A DNA stretch of 64,000 nt from Scleromatobacter sp039920745. Lineage in GTDB: Bacteria > Pseudomonadota > Gammaproteobacteria > Burkholderiales > Burkholderiaceae_C. Location of the stretch: contig JBDSDD010000008.1 of assembly GCA_039920745.1 (NCBI GenBank), positions 111,378-175,377 of the forward strand, given 5' to 3'. Both the position numbers and the translations under genes were made by a program. Numbering within the stretch: the first letter of the stretch is position 1; the number at the start of each line of letters is the position of its first letter. Positions 33,993 through 43,050 of this stretch are shown in pieces. A model generated the notes under the pieces. It was not told where the DNA came from. It made no database searches and worked only from the letters and a program-made list of their open reading frames with translations.

Positions 33993-34492
33993 ATTCCGCA
34001 TTTCCCGACAAGTCCGACCAACCCGCCGACGCCCCGCCGGGCGGCAAGCCGCCGAAACCCAAATCGGCACGCCGCCGCGCGCGCGAAGTCGCGCTGCAAG
34101 GCCTGTACGAATGGCTGGTGTCCGGCACCGACGCCGGCGTGATCGACGCCCACATGCGCGAGCAGGACGACTTCGACAAGGCCGACCGCGCGCATTTCGA
34201 CGCGCTGCTGCACGGCTGCATCGCCGAGGCCGTCGCGCTCGACGCGGTGCTGGCCAAGTTCGTCGACCGCAAGACCACCGAGCTGTCGCCGGTCGAACAC
34301 GCGGTGCTGATGATCGGCGCCTACGAGCTCAAGCACTGCATTGACATCCCGTACAAGGTCGCCATCAACGAGGCAGTCGAGCTCGCCAAGAGCTTCGGCG
34401 GCACCGACGGACACAAGTACGTCAACGGCGTGCTGGACAAGACGGCAAGCGATCTGCGCCCGCTCGAAGTCCAGGCCAAGGGCCGCGGCTGA
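33989..34492 (+). CDS. nusB: transcription antitermination factor NusB
   Basis: The 167-residue protein has a Pro/Lys-rich start, then the all-helical NusB core (about 25-160) with ARRRAREVALQGLYEW, ELSPVEHAVLMIGAYELKHC, IPYKVAINEAVELAKSFGGTDGHKYVNGVLDK. It acts with NusE on ribosomal RNA antitermination. The ATGA overlap with ribH is the usual arrangement in proteobacteria. Confidence 0.96.
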   Translation: MNSAFPDKSDQPADAPPGGKPPKPKSARRRAREVALQGLYEWLVSGTDAGVIDAHMREQDDFDKADRAHFDALLHGCIAEAVALDAVLAKFVDRKTTELSPVEHAVLMIGAYELKHCIDIPYKVAINEAVELAKSFGGTDGHKYVNGVLDKTASDLRPLEVQAKGRG

Positions 34493-34505
34493 TCCGCAGC
34501 ACCCG

Positions 34506-35690
34506 ATGAAGCTCGCCAGCCGCCTGGCCCACATCGATCCGTTCTACGTGATGGAGTGCGCCAAGGTGGCGCAGGAGATCGCGCGCTCGCCCGCCTGCGA
34601 CCCCGCGCAGGGCGGCGAGCGAATGATCTACCTGAACATCGGCGAGCCCGACTTCACTGCGCCCGCGCCCGTCGTCGCGGCGGCCGAGGCCGCGCTGCGC
34701 GCCGGCAGGTCGCAATACACCGACGCCGTCGGCCTGCTGGCGTTGCGCGAACGCATCAGCCAGTGGTATGCCACGCGCTGGGGCGTCGACGTGCCGGCGC
34801 GGCGAATCGTCGTCACCGCGGGCGCGTCGGCCGGGCTGCAGCTCGTCTGCCAGGCCTTGTTCGAGGCCGGCGACGAGGTGTTGATGCCGGACCCGAGCTA
34901 CCCGTGCAACCGCCACTTCGTGGCCGCCACGGGCGCCACCGCGCGGCTGGTGCCGACGACGCCGGCGTCGCGCTTCCAGCTCGACGCCGACCACGTGCGC
35001 GAACATTGGCGGGCGCAGACGCGCGGCGTGCTGCTGGCCACGCCGTCGAATCCGACCGGCACGTCGATCGCACCGGCCGAACTGGCCCGCATCGTCGACG
35101 TCGTCCGCGAGAAGGGCGGCGTCGCCATCGTCGACGAGATCTACCAGGGCCTGAGCTACGACCCGGCGTACGAGCGCTGCGCGCTGGCGCTGGGCGACGA
35201 CGTCATCTCCGTCAACAGCTTCTCCAAGTACTTCAGCATGACTGGCTGGCGGCTCGGCTGGCTGGTGTTGCCGGACGCGCTGGTCGAGCCGGTGGAACGC
35301 CTGGCGCAGAACCTCTATATCTGCGCCAGCTCGATCGCCCAGCACGCGGCCATCGCCTGTTTCGATGCCGACAGCCTGGCCGAATGCGAAATCCGCCGGG
35401 CCGCGTTTCGCGAGCGCCGCGATTTCATCGTCCCAGCCCTGCAACAACTGGGGATTGAAGTTCCCGTGGTACCCGACGGCGCGTTCTACGTCTGGGCCGA
35501 TTGCCGGCGTTTCGGCGGCAACAGCTGGGATGTCGCGATGCAGCTGATGAAAACGGCGCATGTCGCCCTGACGCCCGGCAAGGACTTTGGCCCGGCGCAT
35601 GCAAATGCTCACGTCAGGCTATCGTTCGCCACGGCGATGCCGCAACTGCAGGAAACCGTCAGACGACTGGCCCGCGAACTCGACCGTTGA
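34506..35690 (+). CDS. class I/II pyridoxal-phosphate aminotransferase
   Basis: The 394-residue protein has the fold-type I aminotransferase pattern: GEPDF (about residues 45-49), SAGLQLVCQALF, DPSYPCNRHF, ATPSNPTGT, VDEIYQGLSYD, the PLP-lysine motif SFSKYFSMTGWRLGW (about 234-248) and RLSFATA near the C-terminus. The substrate is not evident; the group contains aspartate, alanine and methionine-related aminotransferases. It begins 13 bases after nusB and is probably in the same transcript. Confidence 0.9.
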   Translation: MKLASRLAHIDPFYVMECAKVAQEIARSPACDPAQGGERMIYLNIGEPDFTAPAPVVAAAEAALRAGRSQYTDAVGLLALRERISQWYATRWGVDVPARRIVVTAGASAGLQLVCQALFEAGDEVLMPDPSYPCNRHFVAATGATARLVPTTPASRFQLDADHVREHWRAQTRGVLLATPSNPTGTSIAPAELARIVDVVREKGGVAIVDEIYQGLSYDPAYERCALALGDDVISVNSFSKYFSMTGWRLGWLVLPDALVEPVERLAQNLYICASSIAQHAAIACFDADSLAECEIRRAAFRERRDFIVPALQQLGIEVPVVPDGAFYVWADCRRFGGNSWDVAMQLMKTAHVALTPGKDFGPAHANAHVRLSFATAMPQLQETVRRLARELDR

Positions 35691-35813
35691 TCCTTTCAAC
35701 CCTGCCGGCAAGCGTGACGCAATCGCCAGACCGGCGATATTTGTGTCATCGTGCAGGGTATGTTCCTGTTATTCGGCCCTTATACCCAGCCCACCATCGG
35801 TTAACTTCCGCCC

Positions 35814-37526
35814 ATGCGATGGAATCTCTTCAGGCGCGCGGACTCCGCGGACGCCTCCGACTCAAGCTTCGAAACGACAGTTGTCGATGACGTGGCTGCG
35901 GCACGCATGGCTCAAGGCCCGGCGACCGAAGGCCTTGTCGCGCCTCCGCCGGCCCCTGTGCTGACCGCTGTGGGCACCGGCGTCGGCATCGAGAGCGAAA
36001 GCATCGGCCATGTCGGCCGCTACGCCCTCAAGACGATCCTGGGCAAGGGCGGTCTCGGCACCGTCTACGCCGCCTGGGATCCGCTGCTGTCGCGCACCGT
36101 GGCGCTCAAGACCCTGCACATCGACGCCGACCCGGCCGCCCGCGAGTCGCTGGACGCGCTGTTCCTGAACGAGGCCCGCGCGGCCGCCGGTCTGTCTCAT
36201 CCGCACATCGTCACGGTGTTCGACGCCGGCCCGTCCGACACCGGTGTCTACATCGCCATGGAGCGGCTGCAAGGCCAGGACCTGCGCCACCTGCTGATGC
36301 AGGGCGTGCGCCCGGGCCCGATCGAGGCTGCCCAGGTCGTGCGCCGCGTCGCCGACGCGCTGGCCTACGCGCACCGCAAGGGCGTCGTGCATTGCGACGT
36401 CAAGCCAGCCAACATCTTCATGACCGGCCGGATGCACCCGAAGGTGCTGGACTTCGGCATTGCGCGCGTCGCCCACCGCGACGTGCCCGCGCTCGAAGGC
36501 ATGGCCGCCGGCTCGCCGTACTACCTGGCACCGGAACAGATGGATGGCCGCTCGGTGGACCGCCGCAGCGACGTCTACTCTCTGGGCGTCGTGCTCTACG
36601 AGTTGCTGGTGGGCAAGAAGCCGTTCGAGGGCAAGTCGCTCGAAGAGATCATGACCGCGGTCAAGACGGCCGAGGTCGTGCCGGCGCACCGTGTGTCGCC
36701 CAAGATTCCGCTGGGGCTGTCGGTCATCGCCGGCCGCGCGATGGCGCGCGATCCGGACCAGCGCTATCCGTCGGCCCGCCACCTGTCGATGGAACTGCGC
36801 CACTGGGTCGATTCGGCCGAGGCGCGCGCGCTGCGCAACGAAGCACGCGGCACGCCGGCCGCCACGGCGCCGAGCCGCAAGGTCCTGCGCATCGCGCTGC
36901 CGCTGCTGGGCGTCGCCGTCGTCGCGGGCGGGCTCGCCTGGTTCAAGTACGGCAACACGTCGACCGAGGTCGGCGCCGTGCCGCCAGCCGCCAGCGCACC
37001 CGCGCCGGTGCGCACCGCGGCCGTCGCGCCGTCGGCGGCCAGCATCGCGCCCGCCGCTGCCGCCGCCGAAGAGGCAGCCGCCGCGTCGGCCGCTGCGGCC
37101 GCGTCGGCTGTCGCTGCCCAGGCCAGTGCCGCCAGCGCGGCACTGGCACTGGCACTGGCACAGGCACAGGCACAGGCACAGGACAGCGTCGCAGCGGTCG
37201 CCGCCGCCGTGCCGTCCGCGCCGACGATCGTCAGCAAGGCCGAGGCTGCACGCCGCCGCAAGGCGATGGCCGTCGCCACCGTCACCGAAGGCGTGCCGAT
37301 ATCCGCTGTGCTCGCCGAAGGCGTCGTGCAGCTCGCCGTCAGCCCCTGGGGGCAGGTCGAGGTGGACGGCAAGCCCATGGGCATCTCGCCGCCGCTGACC
37401 CGCTTGACGCTGGCCTCCGGCAACCACACGATCACGGTTCGCAACACCGACTTCCCGGCCTACACCACGACGGTCACCGTCGACGGCGAGAGTCCGGTCA
37501 CGCTGCGCCACCGCTTCGGCCCCTGA
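35814..37526 (+). CDS. Ser/Thr protein kinase with PEGA-like C-terminus
   Basis: The 570-residue protein has a PknB-type kinase domain (about residues 70-330): GKGGLG (77-82), ATP-lysine in VALK (99), HCDVKPANIF (193-202), DFG (213-215), and SPYYLAPEQMDG. The catalytic loop reads HCD, not HRD, so activation may not depend on Arg-coordinated loop phosphorylation. A transmembrane helix (about 353-373) is followed by an Ala-rich stretch with a hexanucleotide repeat tract, and a PEGA-like beta-domain (about 500-570) that would sit outside the cytoplasm. The next gene encodes a TssQ-like lipoprotein. Confidence 0.9.
   Translation: MRWNLFRRADSADASDSSFETTVVDDVAAARMAQGPATEGLVAPPPAPVLTAVGTGVGIESESIGHVGRYALKTILGKGGLGTVYAAWDPLLSRTVALKTLHIDADPAARESLDALFLNEARAAAGLSHPHIVTVFDAGPSDTGVYIAMERLQGQDLRHLLMQGVRPGPIEAAQVVRRVADALAYAHRKGVVHCDVKPANIFMTGRMHPKVLDFGIARVAHRDVPALEGMAAGSPYYLAPEQMDGRSVDRRSDVYSLGVVLYELLVGKKPFEGKSLEEIMTAVKTAEVVPAHRVSPKIPLGLSVIAGRAMARDPDQRYPSARHLSMELRHWVDSAEARALRNEARGTPAATAPSRKVLRIALPLLGVAVVAGGLAWFKYGNTSTEVGAVPPAASAPAPVRTAAVAPSAASIAPAAAAAEEAAAASAAAAASAVAAQASAASAALALALAQAQAQAQDSVAAVAAAVPSAPTIVSKAEAARRRKAMAVATVTEGVPISAVLAEGVVQLAVSPWGQVEVDGKPMGISPPLTRLTLASGNHTITVRNTDFPAYTTTVTVDGESPVTLRHRFGP
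37139..37180 (+). repeat. hexanucleotide tandem repeat inside the kinase gene
   Basis: Seven 6-base units: GGCACT three times, then GGCACA four times. They encode alternating Ala-Leu and Ala-Gln in the linker after the transmembrane helix. Unit number changes would keep the reading frame. Confidence 0.85.
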
Positions 37527-37544
37527 CTCTGACCGCCCTACACC

Positions 37545-37967
37545 GTGACCCATTCGACACTGACTCCTCTTGTCCGCCTGATGCACGCGTTCGCCGGCGC
37601 AGCCCTCGTGGCCACGCTGGCCGCCTGCGACACGATGCCCCAGCAACAGTCGCCCACGGGCCTGACCGACCTGACGGAACGTCCGGCCGAGCGCGCGCTG
37701 ATGGGCGCGATGCGCGCCTACGACGACGCCGACTATCCGGCCGTCGAACGCCAGGCCAACGAGGCCATGAAGCTGGGGCTGCGCAGCACCCGCGACGTCG
37801 CCACGGCGCACAAGCTGCGGGCCTTCGTCTACTGCACCAGCAACCGGCTCGCCGCCTGCGAGGCCGAGTTCCGGGCCGCCCGCACGGCCGATCCCGCCTT
37901 CGTGCTGAGCCACGCCGAAGCCGGCCATCCGGTCTGGGGCCCGGTCTACCTGAAGTCGAGAAATTGA
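37545..37967 (+). CDS. TssQ-like T6SS-associated lipoprotein
   Basis: The 140-residue product (GTG start; an ATG at 37581 is the alternative) has a lipoprotein signal with LAAC lipobox (about residue 28). The mature part resembles the TssQ family seen with type VI secretion genes in betaproteobacteria: RALMGAMRAYDDADYPAVERQANEAMKLGL, AHKLRAFVYCTSNRLAACEAEFRAA and AEAGHPVWGPVYLK. These form a TPR-like helix pair. It follows the kinase gene by 18 bases. No other T6SS gene is in the window. The call rests on recognition of the pattern. Confidence 0.7.
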   Translation: MTHSTLTPLVRLMHAFAGAALVATLAACDTMPQQQSPTGLTDLTERPAERALMGAMRAYDDADYPAVERQANEAMKLGLRSTRDVATAHKLRAFVYCTSNRLAACEAEFRAARTADPAFVLSHAEAGHPVWGPVYLKSRN

Positions 37968-37989
37968 GCCGGAGGGCGTGAACCCCCAC

Positions 37990-38040
37990 GCCCGCTAGCG
38001 CTCGCTAGCCCCCGAGGTGCCGGCCGCGACCGGCCCGGCA
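37990..38040. repeat. dispersed intergenic repeat, degenerate copy
   Basis: CCCCCACGC, a CTAGCGCTCGCTAG palindrome, then CCCCCGAGG and GC-rich arms (CGGCCGCGACCGG), resembling the block at 26538-26612 but more diverged. It fills the gap between the lipoprotein and ybgC. Confidence 0.45.
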
Positions 38041-38143
38041 GACCGGGCTCCGGCGTTCCCTTGAAACTCAGCGAGACGTCCGAGCGTCAGCAGCGGCACG
38101 TGGAATCGTGCCGACGCGCCGTCGCTTATCATGGGGGCGCCCC

Positions 38144-38566
38144 ATGAAATTACCTGAGTCCTCCGCCCCGGCTGCCCATTTCCACCACTCCGTGCGGGTG
38201 TACTGGGAGGACACCGACGCCGGCGGCATCGTCTTCTACGCGAACTACCTGAAGTTCTTCGAGCGCGCCCGCACCGAGTGGCTGCGCGCACTCGGGCACA
38301 GCCAGCAGGCGATGGTCGACACGACCGGCTGCATGTTCGTCGTGCAGGAGACCACCGTGCGCTACCTGAAGCCGGCGCGCCTGGACGACGTCCTGACCAT
38401 CACCGTCGACGTGCGCGAGCGCGGACGCGCCAGCCTGCGCATCTCGCAGCAGGCCTGGTGCGGCGAGCGGCTGCTCGCCGAAGGCGAGATCCGCATCGGC
38501 TGCGTCGAACGCGCCACCATGAAACCCCACCGCATCCCCGGCCCCATCTTCGAGGCGATTGAATGA
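38144..38566 (+). CDS. ybgC: acyl-CoA thioesterase YbgC
   Basis: The 140-residue hotdog-fold protein has VYWEDTDAGGIVFYANYLKFFERARTEWLR (about residues 16-45), the hallmark of the 4-hydroxybenzoyl-CoA-thioesterase/YbgC family. I chose the ATG at 38144; an upstream in-frame GTG at 38108 adds non-conserved residues. Its stop overlaps the tolQ start (ATGA), the standard ybgC-tolQ arrangement, tying it to the Tol envelope complex. Confidence 0.94.
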   Translation: MKLPESSAPAAHFHHSVRVYWEDTDAGGIVFYANYLKFFERARTEWLRALGHSQQAMVDTTGCMFVVQETTVRYLKPARLDDVLTITVDVRERGRASLRISQQAWCGERLLAEGEIRIGCVERATMKPHRIPGPIFEAIE

Positions 38567-39255
38567 ATCAGGATCTCTCCATCATCGAACTGGTGCTGCA
38601 CGCCAGCATCGTCGTCAAGATCGTCATCGCGGGGCTGCTGCTGATGTCGCTGTTCAGCTGGGGCCTGATCTTCTCCAAGCTCGGGTCGCTGGGCAAGATC
38701 AAGCGCCGCAACGAAGCCTTCGAGCAGGATTTCTGGTCGGGCAAGAGCCTCACCGACCTCTACAGCCAGGCGTCGAACCAGGCCGAGACGGGCCCGCTGG
38801 AACGCCTGTTCTCCAGCGGCATGCGCGAGTTCATGAAGCTGCGCGACCGCCGGCTCGACACCGGCGCGCAACTCGATGGCGCACGCCGCGCGATGAAGGC
38901 CAGCCTGCAGCGCGAGCTCGACGCAATCGAGGGCAACCTCGGCTTCCTGGCCTCGGTCGGCTCGGTCAGCCCGTACATCGGCCTGTTCGGCACCGTGTGG
39001 GGCATCATGAACGCGTTTGTCGGCTTGTCCAACATGACCCAGGTGACGCTGGCCACGGTCGCTCCGGGCATCGCCGAGGCGCTGGTCGCCACCGCGATCG
39101 GCCTGTTCTCCGCGATCCCCGCAGTGGTCGCCTACAACCGCTTCTCGCGCGACATCGACCGCATCGCCACTGCGCTCGACAGCTTCAGCGACGAGTTCTC
39201 CAACATCCTCCAGCGCAACGCCGCCACGCCCCAGGGCGCGGCCGCCGCGCGCTGA
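38563..39255 (+). CDS. tolQ: Tol-Pal system proton channel protein TolQ
   Basis: The 230-residue protein has three transmembrane helices (about residues 14-38, 130-152 and 163-185) and the family motif GLFGTVWGIMNAFVGL, and ALVATAIGLFSAIPAVVAYN. With TolR it forms the proton-driven motor that keeps the outer membrane in step with cell division. It overlaps ybgC by four bases and tolR follows seven bases later. Confidence 0.95.
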   Translation: MNQDLSIIELVLHASIVVKIVIAGLLLMSLFSWGLIFSKLGSLGKIKRRNEAFEQDFWSGKSLTDLYSQASNQAETGPLERLFSSGMREFMKLRDRRLDTGAQLDGARRAMKASLQRELDAIEGNLGFLASVGSVSPYIGLFGTVWGIMNAFVGLSNMTQVTLATVAPGIAEALVATAIGLFSAIPAVVAYNRFSRDIDRIATALDSFSDEFSNILQRNAATPQGAAAAR

Positions 39256-39262
39256 GGCGGCG

Positions 39263-39685
<423 letters not shown>

Positions 39686-39696
39686 ATCTCGAAGGC

Positions 39697-40467
39697 ATGA
39701 GCAGCATCCTCGCCCCGCGCCCCGACGACCGCCCGCCGCAGACGGAGGAGTGGAGCACCGGCGTCACCATCTCGATCATCGCGCACGCGTCGCTGATCGG
39801 CGCGTTGGTATGGGGTTTGCATTGGCGCAGTTCGCCCGAGGTTGTGGTCGCGTCGGCCGAGCTGTGGTCGGCCGTACCCGAGTCCGCGGCGCCGCCGCCG
39901 GTGGTCGCGCCGCCGCCCCCGCCGGTCGTGGAGACGCCACCGCCGCCGGTCGAGACATCGAAACCGCCGGACATCGTCACGGAGAAGGTCGAGGAGAAGA
40001 AGAAGCCGCCCAAGCCGACGCCGCCGCCGCCACTACCCAAGCCCATCCCGCCCAAGCCAGTCCCGGCACCGCCGCCGCCGCCGTCCAAGATGGACGCGAA
40101 GGCGCTCGCCAAGATCCACGACGATTACGTCAAGCGGATGATGGGCCAGATGGACGCGCCGCAGAACGCCACCGGCACGTCCGCGCACGATTCGGGGCCG
40201 TCGGCCAACTATGCGGGCCGCATCGTCGCGCGCCTGAAGCCCAACCTGGTGATGACCGACAGCATCCCGGGCAACCCGGCTGTCGAGGTCGAGATCAACT
40301 GCTTGCCGGACGGCACCATCCAGAGCCGCAAGATCACCAAGAAGAGCGGCAACCCGACCTGGGACGACGCCGTGATACGCGCGATCGACCGCACCGGCAC
40401 GCTGCCGCGCGACACCAACGGCAAGGCGCCAGGCAGCATCACCATCGCCTGGCATCCGCTGGACTGA
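39697..40467 (+). CDS. tolA: TolA-like cell envelope integrity protein
   Basis: The 256-residue protein has one N-terminal transmembrane helix (about residues 23-42), a long Pro/Lys-rich spacer (about 60-125) and a C-terminal TonB/TolA domain (about 165-256, NPAVEVEINCLPDGTIQSRKITKKSG). It links TolQR in the inner membrane to Pal/outer membrane. The spacer is Pro-rich rather than the Ala/Lys-rich coiled coil of enterobacterial TolA. No tolB or pal follows. Confidence 0.88.
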   Translation: MSSILAPRPDDRPPQTEEWSTGVTISIIAHASLIGALVWGLHWRSSPEVVVASAELWSAVPESAAPPPVVAPPPPPVVETPPPPVETSKPPDIVTEKVEEKKKPPKPTPPPPLPKPIPPKPVPAPPPPPSKMDAKALAKIHDDYVKRMMGQMDAPQNATGTSAHDSGPSANYAGRIVARLKPNLVMTDSIPGNPAVEVEINCLPDGTIQSRKITKKSGNPTWDDAVIRAIDRTGTLPRDTNGKAPGSITIAWHPLD

Positions 40468-40479
40468 GACCCCGCGGAC

Positions 40480-40507
40480 GCCCGCGCGAAGCGCTTGCTT
40501 CGCGGGC
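40480..40507. terminator. hairpin after tolA
   Basis: GCCCGCGCGAAGC and GCTTCGCGGGC pair with a two-base bulge; no T-run. It ends the ybgC-tolQRA unit. Confidence 0.5.
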
Positions 40508-40731
40508 ACGGTGGTCTTGCCGACCGCCCTTTCGCACGTGCCCTGGCCACGGCCTTCTTTGAACCCCCAGGCAAGGTGCCGGTTCAAGCACCTGCCGCCG
40601 GAAACGTCGAGTCCTGCGCACCGGCCGATCAAGACCTCCCCACAAAGTGGCGGTTGCGGGGCCGCGCGCAGGCTCGCACAATCGATCGTGCCCATGCGCT
40701 CCGCCCGCGTCCCCGACCAGGGAGTTCGTGC

Positions 40732-42969
40732 TTGACCAGCGACCCCGCCTCCACCAATGCCGCCCTCGAGGCGCAACTCCTGCTCGATACATTTCGGGGT
40801 ATCGACCTCGGAGCCGTGTGGCTGGACGACCAGGTGCGCATCGTGCTCGTCAACGAGTTCTTCGCCGGCTGGGCGCGCGCTGACATCGCCACGCTCATTG
40901 GCCGTCCGCTCGCCGACGTCGTCGAGGACCTGTCGCCCGAGCACTGGCAATCGATCCGCGAGGCCTCGGACGGCGCCGCGCCGCCGCCGCGCCTGACGAT
41001 GCGCGACGGCCAGGGTCGCCCGCGCGTGCTCGAGGTGCGCGCACGCCGCGTCGAGCACGAGGGCCAGGATCTGATCGCGCTGCTGCTGCTGCCGATCGCC
41101 GACCGCGTCGAGGCCGAGGCCATCGACAGCGTGCAGCGCGAGGTACTCGAGTCGATCGCGCTCGGCCGGCCGCTGCGCTCGGTGCTGGACCTGCTGTGCC
41201 GCCGCGTGGAGGTGCTCGCCCCGGACGTCGCGTGCTCGGTGCTGATCGTCGAGAAGAACGGCACCCTCACGCCCATCGCCGGACCCAGCCTGCCGCCGGC
41301 CTATGTCGACGCGCTGCAAGGCCTGCCGATCGGCCCGCGCGTCGGCTCGTGCGGCACCGCGGCATGGCGGCGCGAGGCCGTCGAGGTGGCCGACATCGCC
41401 ACCGACGCGCTGTGGGCCGACTACCGCAACCTGCTGCACCTGCTGGACATGGCGGCCTGCTGGTCCACGCCCATCATCGCGGGCGACGGCGAGGTCGTCG
41501 CCACCTTTGCGCTGTACTACCGCACGCCCGGCCCGGCACCACCGTTCCACCGCCGCATGGTCGAGGCCTGCGTGCCGCTGTGTCGTGTTGCTCTGCAGCA
41601 CGAGGCCAACCGGACGGAGATCGAACGCCTGGCCTATTTCGATCCGCTCACCGGCCTGCCCAATCGGCGCCTGTTCAGCGACCGCGCGCGCCAGGCGCTG
41701 CAGATGGCGGTTCGCGTCGCGGCGCCCGGTGCGCTGCTGCTGTTCGACATCGACCGCTTCAAGACCACCAACGATTCGCTGGGCCACAGCGCCGGCGACG
41801 AGGTGCTGCGCGAGACGGCGCTGCGCCTGCAAGCCGAGATCGGCGACAGCGCCACGGTGGCGCGCCTGGGCGGCGACGAGTTCGCGGCCGTGCTGCCGCG
41901 CTGCAGCCCGGTCGAGGCGATGCACGCGGCCGAGCGCCTGCGCCACGCGCTGGCCGCGCCGATGCGCATCGCAGGCATGCAGATCGAGGTGTCCACCAGC
42001 ATCGGGATCGCGCTGTTTCCGCAGGACGGCACGGACTTGGAACGGCTCGTGAAGAACGCCGAGATGGCGATGTACGAGGTCAAGCGCGCGGGCCGCGGCG
42101 CGTCGCGCTTTTTCACCAGCGTGATGAACGACGTCGTCGCGCAGCGCATGCAGATGGAGAGCGCGCTGCGCCAGGTGCTGGCCGCGCGCGGCCTGGCGCT
42201 GCACTACCAGCCCAAGATGCACCTCGACGGCAGCGGCTGCGCCGGCGTCGAGGCGCTGGTGCGCTGGACCGATCCGGTGCTCGGCTCGGTGCCACCCGAC
42301 CGCTTCATCGCGGTGGCCGAGGAATGCGGGTTGATCGGCGCGATCGACGCCTGGGTGCTGGAGACTGCGTGCGCGCAGCTCGCGGCCTGGCAGCGCGACG
42401 GCGTGCCGGTGCCCAGCATGTCGGTCAACGTGTCGCCGCTGCGCTTCCACTCCGACGACGTGCCTGCCGACGTGCGGCGCCTGCTGTCCTTGCACGCGCT
42501 CAAGCCCTGCGCCTTGATGCTGGAAGTGACCGAACGGGTGATGCTCAGTGATGACGAGCGCACCCGAGTCGACCTGCGCACGCTGCACGAGATGGGCGTG
42601 CGGCTGTCGGTGGACGACTTCGGCACCGGCTATTCGAGTCTCGGATACCTCAAGCGGCTGCCGGTCAGCGAGCTGAAGCTGGACAAGAGCTTCGTTTGCG
42701 ACCTCGAGCACGAGGCCAGTGACCGCGCGCTGGCCGACGCGGTGATCGGCATCGGCCAGGCACTGGGGCTGCAGGTGGTGGCCGAAGGCGTCGAGACACC
42801 GGGCCAGCGCGACCTGCTGGCGCGCGCCGGCTGCGCGATGGCCCAGGGCTTCCTGTTCACGCCCGCCCTGCCCGCCGACGAGCTGGTCGCGTGGCTGGAG
42901 CGCGAGCGTGGCGGCTGGCAGCCGCACCGGGTGGCGGCGATCCGCGGGGGCGGCTCTCTCGCTGCGTGA
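40732..42969 (+). CDS. PAS/GAF-GGDEF-EAL protein
   Basis: The 745-residue protein has an N-terminal sensor (PAS-like about 10-130, GAF-like about 150-300 with SPIIAGDGEVVATFALY-type sequence), a GGDEF domain (motif GGDEF at 380-384) and an EAL domain (motif EAL at 507-509, DDFGTGYSSL and LDKSF present). Both motifs look intact, so it may both make and degrade cyclic di-GMP. I prefer the TTG at 40732, seven bases after AGGGAG; the long upstream frame to 40495 has no conserved sequence. No transmembrane segment is seen. Two genes on is an ATPase with candidate c-di-GMP-binding motifs. Confidence 0.88.
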   Translation: MTSDPASTNAALEAQLLLDTFRGIDLGAVWLDDQVRIVLVNEFFAGWARADIATLIGRPLADVVEDLSPEHWQSIREASDGAAPPPRLTMRDGQGRPRVLEVRARRVEHEGQDLIALLLLPIADRVEAEAIDSVQREVLESIALGRPLRSVLDLLCRRVEVLAPDVACSVLIVEKNGTLTPIAGPSLPPAYVDALQGLPIGPRVGSCGTAAWRREAVEVADIATDALWADYRNLLHLLDMAACWSTPIIAGDGEVVATFALYYRTPGPAPPFHRRMVEACVPLCRVALQHEANRTEIERLAYFDPLTGLPNRRLFSDRARQALQMAVRVAAPGALLLFDIDRFKTTNDSLGHSAGDEVLRETALRLQAEIGDSATVARLGGDEFAAVLPRCSPVEAMHAAERLRHALAAPMRIAGMQIEVSTSIGIALFPQDGTDLERLVKNAEMAMYEVKRAGRGASRFFTSVMNDVVAQRMQMESALRQVLAARGLALHYQPKMHLDGSGCAGVEALVRWTDPVLGSVPPDRFIAVAEECGLIGAIDAWVLETACAQLAAWQRDGVPVPSMSVNVSPLRFHSDDVPADVRRLLSLHALKPCALMLEVTERVMLSDDERTRVDLRTLHEMGVRLSVDDFGTGYSSLGYLKRLPVSELKLDKSFVCDLEHEASDRALADAVIGIGQALGLQVVAEGVETPGQRDLLARAGCAMAQGFLFTPALPADELVAWLERERGGWQPHRVAAIRGGGSLAA

Positions 42970-43050
42970 AACAAAGCCTTCCAGCCAGGCGCAAGCAGCG
43001 TCGGCGATACTCGCGCTGCGCCGCACCCGGCGCGCCAGCCCGCGCCCTCC

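Noticed and set aside
37139..37180. CRISPR-like repeat
   Set aside because: It is a contiguous hexamer repeat without spacers inside a coding frame.
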